NCBI GenBank assembly: GCA_964590495.1
Contig: CAZPWQ010000054.1
Coordinates: 1-22,501, forward strand
From: CAZPWQ01 sp964590495
Lineage (GTDB): Bacteria > Bacteroidota > Rhodothermia > Balneolales > Balneolaceae
Length of the DNA stretch: 22,501 nt
Direction of reading: 5' to 3'
Shown: piece by piece, positions 16,541 to 22,501 of the stretch
Layout: each line of letters begins with the position of its first letter
How positions within the stretch are numbered: position 1 is the stretch's first letter
Translations under genes and position numbers: made by a program
Notes under the pieces: generated by a model
Databases searched by the model: none
What the model saw: only the letters and a program-made list of their open reading frames with translations
What the model was told of the DNA's origin: nothing

Positions 16541-18193
16541 TTAACCTACAACTACTTCTTCCCGTTTTACCGGTATATTGAGATCATTTTCACCAGCATA
16601 AGTGAGGCTGGCTTTCACAAATTTGGCAAAAAGCGGATGTGGATTATTAACGGTCGAACACAGCTCCGGGTGAAATTGAACACCAATAAACCAGGGATGG
16701 TCCGGTATTTCTATAATTTCCACAAGGTCACGTTCGGGGTTAAAGCCCGCTAATGTCATTCCGCCTTCTGTAAGTTTATACCGAAGGCTGTTGTTGACTT
16801 CATAGCGATGGCGATGACGTTCCCGGATGAGTTCCTCACCGTATGCTTCGTGTGTTCTGGTGCCTTTTGTAATTTTACAGTCGTACAATCCCAGCCGCAT
16901 GGTTCCACCTTTTTCTTCCACATCCTTTTGATCTGCCATCAGATCAATAATCGGATGTTCGGTATCTTCATCGAACTCGGTACTGTTAGCCGTTTCCCAT
17001 CCACATACGTTACGGGCATATTCTACTACTGCAATCTGCATTCCAAGACATATGCCAAAAAAGGGAATGCCCTTATTTCTCGCAAAATTCACCGCAGCAA
17101 GCTTACCATCGATACCTCTTCCGCCGAAGCCCGGAGCAACCAGTATTCCTGATATATCCGCTAATTTTTTTGCCACATTTTTCCGGGTCAGATCATCAGA
17201 CTGAACCCACCTGACATTGACGTGGCAATCATTCACAGCCCCGGCATGAATAAATGCCTCTGTAATCGATTTATAGGCATCATGATGCTCTACATACTTG
17301 CCTACAAGAGCAATATTAATTTCCGTAGAAGGATTGCGAACAGCTTCTACAAAGTTGATCCATTTTTCAAGATCAGGCTCTTTGGCGGGAAGCTGTAATT
17401 TCTGAATAACCCGCTCGTCGAGGCCTTCATCCTGCATAAACAACGGAACCTGGTAAATACTTTCAGCATCCAGTGCGGCTATCACATCTTCATTTTCAAC
17501 ATTACAGAATTGCGCAATTTTTTGACGTATGGAGCTGTCAAGTTCCAGCTCAGATCGTGCTACAATAATATCCGGCTGCAGTCCGCTCTCGGAAAGAGTT
17601 TTAACGGAATGCTGGGTTGGTTTTGTTTTTAACTCACGGGCAGCGTTTAAATAAGGTACCAGTGTCAAATGGATCGAGAGCGTATTTTTCCGTCCCACAT
17701 CGTATCTTAACTGGCGCACCGCCTCGATATACGGCAAACTTTCAATATCCCCTACCGTACCCCCTATTTCGATGATCACTACATCGTAATCACCCGACTC
17801 CCCGAGCTTTAGGATATGAGACTTAATTTCATCTGTTATATGCGGTATTACCTGCACGGTTTTACCGAGATAGGCTCCCTGTCGTTCTTTGGAGATTACA
17901 TCGTTATAAATACGGCCGGTGGTAACGTTGTTTTCCTGGGTGGTTTTGATATCCAGAAAACGTTCGTAATGCCCGAGATCCAGGTCGGTTTCAGCACCAT
18001 CATCGGTGACATACACTTCGCCGTGTTCGTACGGATTCATTGTCCCCGGATCCACATTGATATATGGATCCAGTTTTTGAACGGTTACACGAAGTCCGCG
18101 AGCAACAAGTAAGCGCCCCAGCGAAGCACAGATAATTCCCTTTCCCAAAGAAGACGTAACCCCACCGGTTACAAATATATATTTTGTGGTCAT
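16541..18193 (-). CDS. pyrG: CTP synthase
   Basis: Converts UTP to CTP with ATP and glutamine-derived ammonia, the last step of pyrimidine nucleotide synthesis. The 550-aa protein has the N-terminal synthase domain (VTGGVTSSLGKGI at 8-20, LDPYINVDPGTMNPYEHGEV at 41-60). The class I glutamine amidotransferase domain has an oxyanion loop APGFGGRG at 353-360, nucleophile C382 in FFGICLGMQ, and catalytic H508/E510 in FHPE. After FHPE the sequence reads LCSTVNNPHPLF. Length is normal. The ATG is at 18193, and the NUDIX gene follows after 3 bases. A possible promoter with a perfect TATAAT lies about 85 bases upstream. Confidence 0.97.
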   Translation of the reverse strand: MTTKYIFVTGGVTSSLGKGIICASLGRLLVARGLRVTVQKLDPYINVDPGTMNPYEHGEVYVTDDGAETDLDLGHYERFLDIKTTQENNVTTGRIYNDVISKERQGAYLGKTVQVIPHITDEIKSHILKLGESGDYDVVIIEIGGTVGDIESLPYIEAVRQLRYDVGRKNTLSIHLTLVPYLNAARELKTKPTQHSVKTLSESGLQPDIIVARSELELDSSIRQKIAQFCNVENEDVIAALDAESIYQVPLFMQDEGLDERVIQKLQLPAKEPDLEKWINFVEAVRNPSTEINIALVGKYVEHHDAYKSITEAFIHAGAVNDCHVNVRWVQSDDLTRKNVAKKLADISGILVAPGFGGRGIDGKLAAVNFARNKGIPFFGICLGMQIAVVEYARNVCGWETANSTEFDEDTEHPIIDLMADQKDVEEKGGTMRLGLYDCKITKGTRTHEAYGEELIRERHRHRYEVNNSLRYKLTEGGMTLAGFNPERDLVEIIEIPDHPWFIGVQFHPELCSTVNNPHPLFAKFVKASLTYAGENDLNIPVKREEVVVG

Positions 18194-18277
18194 CAGCCTG
18201 ATTATTGATTAATGAAAATGAAAAATAGAATGTTTCCGCCCACCATTCAAATAGAATTGTATTTTTTTAAAAGTAGA

Positions 18278-18283
18278 TTATAA
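18278..18283 (-). promoter_or_regulatory. Possible -10 box of pyrG
   Basis: On the minus strand these bases read TATAAT, about 85 bases before the pyrG ATG. No good -35 hexamer is visible at 16-18 bases further upstream; the region there is T-rich (TGTTTT). The AT-rich setting makes chance matches likely, so this is tentative. The preferred promoter shape in this organism's group may also differ from the E. coli one. Confidence 0.3.
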
Positions 18284-18304
18284 ATCATCGATTAATTAAA
18301 AAAC

Positions 18305-18321
18305 AGCATTAACTTAATGCT
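18305..18321 (-). terminator. Candidate intrinsic terminator after the broken lipoprotein gene
   Basis: A perfect 8-base inverted repeat (AGCATTAA/TTAATGCT around a single C) lies 28 bases beyond the final stop of the minus-strand gene at 18349. On the minus strand it is followed by G and then six T residues. The stem has little GC, so it may be weak, but placement and U-run fit a terminator isolating this gene from pyrG. Confidence 0.5.
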
Positions 18322-18348
18322 CGATTCTACTTCCTGACATCAACACAT

Positions 18349-19296
18349 TTATTCATAATATGTTAACTCAGTCTCTTCAGCAGCATAAGTTCTCACCACA
18401 TTCCGTATCATATGATAGGCATTTCCCTGTTCATTGATATAATCATCCCAAAAGAAATTCCAGGAAAACAACCCGTCTTCAACCAAAGCACTCATTGATT
18501 CTTCTGTATGCATTTCATTGATAAAATACTGAAAAGCTTTATTTGTTGACAACCCTCCTTCTCCGTCATTCTTCCAGATTCTAAAATGGGACAACATTAC
18601 CGGCTTCCCGTAAGAACCCAGCTAATCTACAGAATTTCGTATTTGCGGAATCATAAGATCAATGTTCGAAACATGATGATGTGCCTGAACAGCAGTAAAA
18701 TCGCCTGCTTCAAGTACTTCTATTTCCCAATCTTTTAACTCCCTCCGGGCAATTCCGCTCCAGCCGTATCCACCAAAACCAATTGCCACATTAGCACTCT
18801 CATAAACCTGTTTAATAGTATTTTGTGATTCGAGAAAAGCATCCCTGAGCTGGTGAAAATATTCGGGATCATTCGAATATGTTTCGTATTCGGTAAACAG
18901 CACAACATACAGCGGGCCATAGGATGGACCATCGCCTTTAAATATTTCTATCAGCTCTTCCAGGTCGGTCTGGAATTCCCCGCTGATTGCATATTCAGGG
19001 TAATCCGCCAGCCATATTATCAGTTGTTGAGCATAGCCCTGCCCATACAGCGATGCCAGCGTGTTGCGTTCCGGATAGTAACGCATCCACTCTAAATCCC
19101 CGGGTTTGCTAAACCAGCTGGTTATCATTTTAACCGGTGCTTCCCTGAAAAGCGGTGTCTCCTGTGCCATTGGAATTTCATTGCCAATACCCCATATTAT
19201 TTCAATGTTACTTTCATTATCAAACTGTGTGCTGGATGTGCATGCCGTGGCAAAGCATAAAACAGGAATAACTAAAATAGCAGGAAGATTTTTCAT
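18349..19296 (-). pseudogene. Putative TIM-barrel-like lipoprotein interrupted by an in-frame TAG
   Basis: The reading frame opens at the ATG at 19296 with a lipoprotein signal (MKNLPAILVIPVLCFATAC, Cys at 19) and runs 224 codons to a TAG at 18622-18624. The same frame continues past the stop without a shift (LGSYGKPVMLSHFRIWKN and on) for 90 more codons to TAA at 18349. Protein-like composition carries across the stop, so one gene of 315 codons was probably broken by a single base change, e.g. GAG or CAG to TAG. Aromatic-rich segments such as VAIGFGGYGWSGIA, AVQAHHHVSN and GLFSWNFFWDDY suggest a secreted glycoside-hydrolase-like TIM barrel, but I recognise no family. A truncated 224-aa product or a sequencing error are alternatives. 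An internal ATG at 18597 could in principle start the rear piece. Confidence 0.7.
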
Positions 19297-19643
19297 AAGG
19301 TAATGATAGCTTCATTTGCCTAACACTCTGGCAGCTTTTATCCCTCTTGTGGCGAATTTGTTTCAATGATTTATAACCAATACCCCCATTGTCATCCTGA
19401 AGTGTAGGCTTCGACGTATTTCCGAAGCCGGAATCGAGCGGTTGGCTGGTGGAGTAGACATGCCGGATTACGTGAGCAGCCGGATTACGGAGATCCTTCG
19501 ACTCCGTCCGGGCATTAAAACCCAATGCCCGTCCTGCGCTCAGGATGATACACCTTGTTTGAGTTTTTGCTTTTTTAAAAACCCTCAATCCTTCAGTAAT
19601 CAAAACTCAATCCCTCATAACAATCTATCTGTGCAAATCCGCG
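19297..19643. other. Non-coding stretch holding a structured palindromic element
   Basis: No convincing gene. Open frames here run through repeat structure and lack recognisable protein features. The central part (19390-19550) is described as a separate repeat. The flanks at 19297-19389 and 19551-19643 show nothing I can name; the latter is pyrimidine-rich and carries no obvious terminator for the preceding phosphodiesterase gene. Confidence 0.6.
19390..19550. repeat. Structured palindromic intergenic element, about 160 bp
   Basis: The ends are near-perfect inverted repeats: TGTCATCCTGA at 19390-19400 and TCAGGATGATA at 19540-19550 (one mismatch). Inside are a hairpin GGCTTCG (19407-19413)/CGAAGCC (19423-19429), a tandem direct repeat GCCGGATTACG at 19462-19472 and 19479-19489, and a hairpin CGGGCATT (19509-19516)/AATGCCCG (19524-19531). 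Ends of the type GTCATCCTGA together with AGATCCTTCGACTCCG resemble, from memory, dispersed intergenic repeats in many environmental bacteria. It carries no transposase and is GC-richer than its surroundings, so it may be a MITE-like or REP-like element. Confidence 0.65.
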
Positions 19644-20513
19644 TCATCCCCGTTCATTAACAACCTCAATCAGAACATCCGGTTTATTAGTAAAAATCCC
19701 CCTGACACCCTTTTCCAACAGCTTCTCCATCCGCTTTCTCTTGTCTACCGTATAAATAAACGCCGGAATTTCATGGGCCTGTAGATCGTCGTGACGTTTT
19801 TTTGTCAGCTGAAAATAATTACAGTTAAAAGCATCAGCCCCGTACTTGTGGATTAATTCCGAGGGCAAAAGCTTTCCAGACAGACTTTTGTTGTATAACA
19901 GAGCTACGGGAATGTCAGGATCCAGTTCCTTGAGGTGGCTGACTGCCCGGTAATCAAAACTGGAAAAAAGGACGTGGTTCTCCATTCCATATTTTTTTAC
20001 AAGCTTCAGACTTTTTTCCTCAACTCCATCCACTAGTTCATCTGTGACAGCCTCCGTCTTGATTTCGATATTGAGAGCAATCTTTCCAGCCGCGAATTCA
20101 ATCACTTCCTCGAGTGTGGGAATACGCTCACCACTGAATTTTTCATGAAACCAGGATCCGGCATCCAGTTTTTTAAGCTCATCGACAGTAAAATTTTTAA
20201 GGGGGCCTTTACCGTCGGTATGTTTGTTCAGTGATGCGTCATGAAAAACAACAGGCACCTTATCTTTACTCATCATCACATCAAGTTCAATCATTTCTGA
20301 ATTCATTTCCAATGCACTTTTAAATGCAGCCATCGTATTTTCAGGATAATAGGCACTCGCACCGCGATGTGCTATTACGACAAAACCATCACCATTATCA
20401 TTATAAAGTGCCGGAAGAGAAGCATTAGAATTATCCATGAATGATTGAGCCCGTGTTGTAAAAACAGTCAATAAAAATATAGCGATACATGTCAGATAAA
20501 TCTTAATTTCCAT
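19644..20513 (-). CDS. Glycerophosphodiester phosphodiesterase, exported
   Basis: Hydrolyses glycerophosphodiesters, such as deacylated phospholipids, to sn-glycerol 3-phosphate and an alcohol. The 289-aa protein starts with a signal peptide (IYLTCIAIFLLTVFTTRAQ), so it likely works in the periplasm. GDPD motifs are present: IAHRGASAYYPENT with H49, R50 and E58, then ELDVMMSKDKVPVVFHD with E76, D78 and H91. The barrel closes with ALNIEIKTE, HVLFSSFD and the terminal VRGIFTNKPDVL. I chose the ATG at 20513 because it opens the signal peptide; a longer form needs TTG at 20603. It overlaps the end of the preceding two-TM gene by 11 bases, so the two are translated together. Full length for the family. 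Confidence 0.92.
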   Translation of the reverse strand: MEIKIYLTCIAIFLLTVFTTRAQSFMDNSNASLPALYNDNGDGFVVIAHRGASAYYPENTMAAFKSALEMNSEMIELDVMMSKDKVPVVFHDASLNKHTDGKGPLKNFTVDELKKLDAGSWFHEKFSGERIPTLEEVIEFAAGKIALNIEIKTEAVTDELVDGVEEKSLKLVKKYGMENHVLFSSFDYRAVSHLKELDPDIPVALLYNKSLSGKLLPSELIHKYGADAFNCNYFQLTKKRHDDLQAHEIPAFIYTVDKRKRMEKLLEKGVRGIFTNKPDVLIEVVNERG

Positions 20514-20835
20514 GATGCTGTTTCCATTCCAGGTAATCAATAAGCTGATGAATTTGTTTCTTTTGATAAAAAATAAGTACGACGTTAATTCCGAAGACTG
20601 CAAAAATTACATAAAAAATAATCGGATTTAATTGTGTGATATCAGTGTAAAATGAATATCCGAAAAATAGAATTGCTGCCAAATTTATGGCAAAATGCCA
20701 CCATTTATTACGGTCCTTCTTATACAACGCACTAATCTGTTCCGATAATGGAAGTGACTGTTCGTTATTTTTCAAATGAATGTTGATATACGATCTAAAC
20801 CGTTCCTGCTGTTGTTTATCACTGTAATCAACCAT
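20503..20835 (-). CDS. Small two-TM membrane protein, unknown function
   Basis: A 110-aa protein I do not recognise. The polar N-terminus (about 1-43) is rich in Gln, Lys and Arg. Two hydrophobic segments (about 46-64 and 70-90) form a helical hairpin, and a short charged tail follows (QKKQIHQLIDYLEWKQHHGN). This layout resembles other small two-TM bacterial proteins. It starts 1 base after the upstream two-TM gene stops and overlaps the phosphodiesterase start by 11 bases, so the three genes form one unit and may act together at the membrane. Confidence 0.75.
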   Translation of the reverse strand: MVDYSDKQQQERFRSYINIHLKNNEQSLPLSEQISALYKKDRNKWWHFAINLAAILFFGYSFYTDITQLNPIIFYVIFAVFGINVVLIFYQKKQIHQLIDYLEWKQHHGN

Positions 20836-20836
20836 A

Positions 20837-21187
20837 TCAGTTTTTAGCTTCCATCACCCTTCGCATAGCATTTCGCAACAGTAAATCCGGATCTAGCCTC
20901 CGGCTGAGCATGGCGTAGATAATATACACCCCAACCATCGTCACAATACTTGCAATCATGCTCAGGAAAGTAGACATCCATAATGGCTGTATAAATCCCA
21001 AAATTGAAACCGTGATAACAACCAACCCAAGTATTACCTGGCAAACCGCTGCGAACAACTGCAAGGTATTATAGGAATGGACCTGACTTATAAAGCCGGA
21101 AATCCGTGAATTATAAGTTCCTGAATTTGCTATATTTGAAGATTCAGAGCCTGAATACCATTCTTTGTTATAGTCATAAATGTTCAT
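20837..21187 (-). CDS. Small two-TM membrane protein, unknown function
   Basis: A 116-aa protein I do not recognise. A Ser/Asn/Tyr-rich N-terminal region of about 40 residues is followed by two long hydrophobic helices (about 42-65 and 69-93) and a basic tail (RRLDPDLLLRNAMRRVMEAKN). No signal peptide or catalytic motif is seen. The start is the ATG at 21187, divergent from the methyltransferase gene across an 86-base gap that should hold promoters for both directions. It is the first gene of the three-gene unit that ends with the phosphodiesterase. Confidence 0.75.
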   Translation of the reverse strand: MNIYDYNKEWYSGSESSNIANSGTYNSRISGFISQVHSYNTLQLFAAVCQVILGLVVITVSILGFIQPLWMSTFLSMIASIVTMVGVYIIYAMLSRRLDPDLLLRNAMRRVMEAKN

Positions 21188-21273
21188 AATTAAAAAACCC
21201 CCATTTTTTTAGATAAGCCGCTACTACTTAAAATTAACCGAAATTATGAATTTATCAATCCCGCTTTTTAAAA

Positions 21274-22023
21274 ATGTCTGATGAAAACGTAAATATTTAT
21301 ATATATGGCCGGAACACGATTGAAGAATCATTACATTCGGAACCCGATCGTATTGATAAAATTTTTGTTCGTGAAACAATACGGGATTCACAGCTGAGCA
21401 CAATCTTTGAATTTGCCTCTACACATAAAATACCCATTTCACACGTTCCGGGTTCCAAACTTTTTGAATTAGTTGGAAATGTTAACGACCAGGGTATAGT
21501 TGCCCTGAAAAGTGCCGTTTCGTACCGCGAGTTTGGTGAATGGCTCGATTCTGTCGATACATCGGTAAATCCCTGCATATTACTGCTTGATGAAATTGAA
21601 GATCCCGGCAATCTCGGAGCCATACTTCGTACCGCCGCAGCGGCCGGTATAGCAGCTGTTCTTGTTCCCAAGCACCGGCAGGCTCCGGTAAATGCAACTG
21701 TTTACAAGACATCGGCAGGCACAGCAGGAAGAATACCTATCGTACGGGTTGGGAATCTGAATCAGGCAATTTTGAAACTAAAAGACGCCGGTTTTTGGAT
21801 TGCCGGCCTTGATACCGGTGGTGAACAAAAACTCTGGTCTGTTGAAGCAGACCGGCCACTGGCATTTATCATCGGAAATGAGGCAAAGGGGATACGCCAA
21901 AAAACCCTGGAGCATTGTGATTACCGGGTAAATATCCCGATGTTTAATAATGTAGAATCATTAAATGCCTCTGTAAGCGCAGCACTCGTCTGCTACGAAT
22001 GGCGCCGAAAAGCTGATAGTTGA
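21274..22023 (+). CDS. rlmB: TrmH/RlmB-family 23S rRNA 2'-O-methyltransferase
   Basis: SPOUT-fold enzyme. RlmB methylates the 2'-O of G2251 in the 23S rRNA P-loop using S-adenosylmethionine. The 249-aa protein has the N-terminal substrate-binding domain (IYGRNTIEESL, then NDQGIVAL near 71-78). The SPOUT domain shows motif 1 DPGNLGAILRTAAAAGI (N113, R119), motif 2 LAFIIGNEAKGI (197-207) and motif 3 IPMFNNVESLNASVSAAL (221-238), which together form the knotted SAM site. Length and the N-terminal domain favour RlmB over TrmH or TrmL. The start is the ATG at 21274, and the gene stands alone on the plus strand. The exact rRNA position is inferred from the family. Confidence 0.92.
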   Translation: MSDENVNIYIYGRNTIEESLHSEPDRIDKIFVRETIRDSQLSTIFEFASTHKIPISHVPGSKLFELVGNVNDQGIVALKSAVSYREFGEWLDSVDTSVNPCILLLDEIEDPGNLGAILRTAAAAGIAAVLVPKHRQAPVNATVYKTSAGTAGRIPIVRVGNLNQAILKLKDAGFWIAGLDTGGEQKLWSVEADRPLAFIIGNEAKGIRQKTLEHCDYRVNIPMFNNVESLNASVSAALVCYEWRRKADS

Positions 22024-22047
22024 TTCTCTATTTTCTATTATAAAACA

Positions 22048-22092
22048 GCCACCAGAGGTGGCAGAACAAAGCGTACCGAACCGGAGGTTCGG
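22048..22092. repeat. Pair of small triloop hairpins in a convergent gap
   Basis: Two perfect hairpins stand 13 bases apart: GCCACC-AGA-GGTGGC at 22048-22062 and CCGAACC-GGA-GGTTCGG at 22076-22092. Each has a three-base purine loop. They lie between the converging rlmB and DUF1343 genes. Neither is followed by a clear U-run, so they may be REP-like units rather than intrinsic terminators. Just after them, at 22098-22106, GAAGGATCT is the reverse complement of AGATCCTTC seen inside the element at 19390-19550. The rest of the gap, to 22157, is pyrimidine-rich on the plus strand. Confidence 0.5.
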
Positions 22093-22157
22093 CACGAGAA
22101 GGATCTTTTGGGAATTCAAATGCGTCCAGTCTCCCGTCTCCTTTCCTCCCCTCTTCC

Positions 22158-22501
22158 TTAATAAATCAGATACTCCCGCCGATCCTTTTTAAATTTCTGA
22201 GCAGTTTCCTTCCACTCCTCAAGATAGGATCCGTCCGATATTTGTCTCATCAGCTTTTCATTGTCGATTCCTGTCAGCTTTGGCATATAATCGTTAATAG
22301 AAACATCCTGTGTAGATTCCATGAAAACAGACAATAACACCACTCCCAGCTCAACCGGCTCCAGGTTGCGAATTCTAAGTACATTGAGGTTTACACCATA
22401 GCACAATTCCCCTTCATGTTTGGGATTGGGCGCTTTACCCGGCATCGATTTGGGACGAAATTTATATTTATCAAACGATACGGAAGGGAAATCCGATCGC
22501 A
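22158..22501 (-). CDS. C-terminal part of a DUF1343/NamZ-like protein, cut by the window edge
   Basis: The minus-strand frame is open from the window edge to TAA at 22158, so the ATG at 22445 is internal and the true start lies outside. About 113 residues are visible. They read VSFDKYKFRPKSMPGKA, then NPKHEGELCYGVNL, and end with WKETAQKFKKDRREYLIY. The Phe-x-Pro-x-Ser and Cys-Tyr-Gly-Val block plus the closing FxxxRxxYLxY match the end of DUF1343 proteins, whose characterised member NamZ is an exo-N-acetylmuramidase that trims MurNAc from cell-wall fragments. The catalytic residues would be upstream, so activity cannot be judged here. The call rests on recalled motif patterns. Confidence 0.72.
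   Translation of the reverse strand, partial: RSDFPSVSFDKYKFRPKSMPGKAPNPKHEGELCYGVNLNVLRIRNLEPVELGVVLLSVFMESTQDVSINDYMPKLTGIDNEKLMRQISDGSYLEEWKETAQKFKKDRREYLIY

Noticed and set aside
18622..18624. Stop-codon recoding (pyrrolysine or suppressor tRNA) at the TAG
   Set aside because: TAG ends the S41 protease gene normally, no recoding signal or special tRNA is seen here, and the protein family gives no reason to expect it. A nonsense mutation is simpler.
19462..19489. CRISPR-like array from the GCCGGATTACG direct repeat
   Set aside because: Only two 11-base copies 17 bases apart, too short and too few, and no cas genes nearby.
19220..19603. Minus-strand 127-codon open frame over the intergenic element
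   Set aside because: It runs through the palindromic repeat, overlaps the start of the lipoprotein gene in another frame and has no protein-like features.

Overview
This window is ordinary chromosomal DNA with no phage, plasmid, insertion sequence, CRISPR array, tRNA or rRNA that I can see. It is moderately AT-rich (I judge low 40s % GC by eye). The gene set is that of a Gram-negative, outer-membrane-bearing bacterium: BamA with three Skp/OmpH-like chaperones, an MltD-type lytic transglycosylase, a C-terminal processing protease and several predicted lipoproteins. My best guess is the Bacteroidota/Rhodothermota/Balneolota group, perhaps a Balneolaceae member. This rests on protein style and gene order, not on a search.

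Layout. (1) 1-164: non-coding, with a long imperfect hairpin built from CACTAAG/CTTAGTG blocks just after rnhB. (2) 165-1989: rnhB (minus) divergent from a stand-alone VWA-domain gene (plus). (3) 1992-2019: a perfect 28-bp palindromic terminator shared by the convergent VWA gene and skp cluster. (4) 2053-12218: a tightly packed minus-strand block, in transcription order mltD, ctp (S41 protease), PHP phosphoesterase, ribH, uppS, bamA, skp-A, skp-B, skp-C. Gaps are mostly 2-75 bases and one junction overlaps (TAATG). The block combines peptidoglycan cleavage, periplasmic proteolysis, lipid-carrier synthesis and outer-membrane protein insertion, so it looks like a cell-envelope operon with ribH and a PHP enzyme inside it. 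(5) 12219-12573: AT-rich non-coding stretch ahead of mltD. (6) 12574-18193: pyrG, NUDIX hydrolase, YtcJ-like amidohydrolase lipoprotein and nadE, all minus strand. (7) 18349-19296: a putative lipoprotein gene broken by an in-frame TAG. (8) 19297-19643: non-coding, holding a structured palindromic element of about 160 bp. (9) 19644-21187: two small two-TM proteins plus a GDPD-family phosphodiesterase in one minus-strand unit. (10) 21274-22023: rlmB-like rRNA methyltransferase (plus). (11) 22158-22501: the C-terminal end of a DUF1343/NamZ-like gene that runs off the window.

I found no convincing new system. The points most worth a second look are the amber-interrupted lipoprotein gene, the structured intergenic element at 19390-19550, the CACTAAG hairpin at 93-153, the triple Skp cluster behind bamA, and the twin triloop hairpins at 22048-22092.
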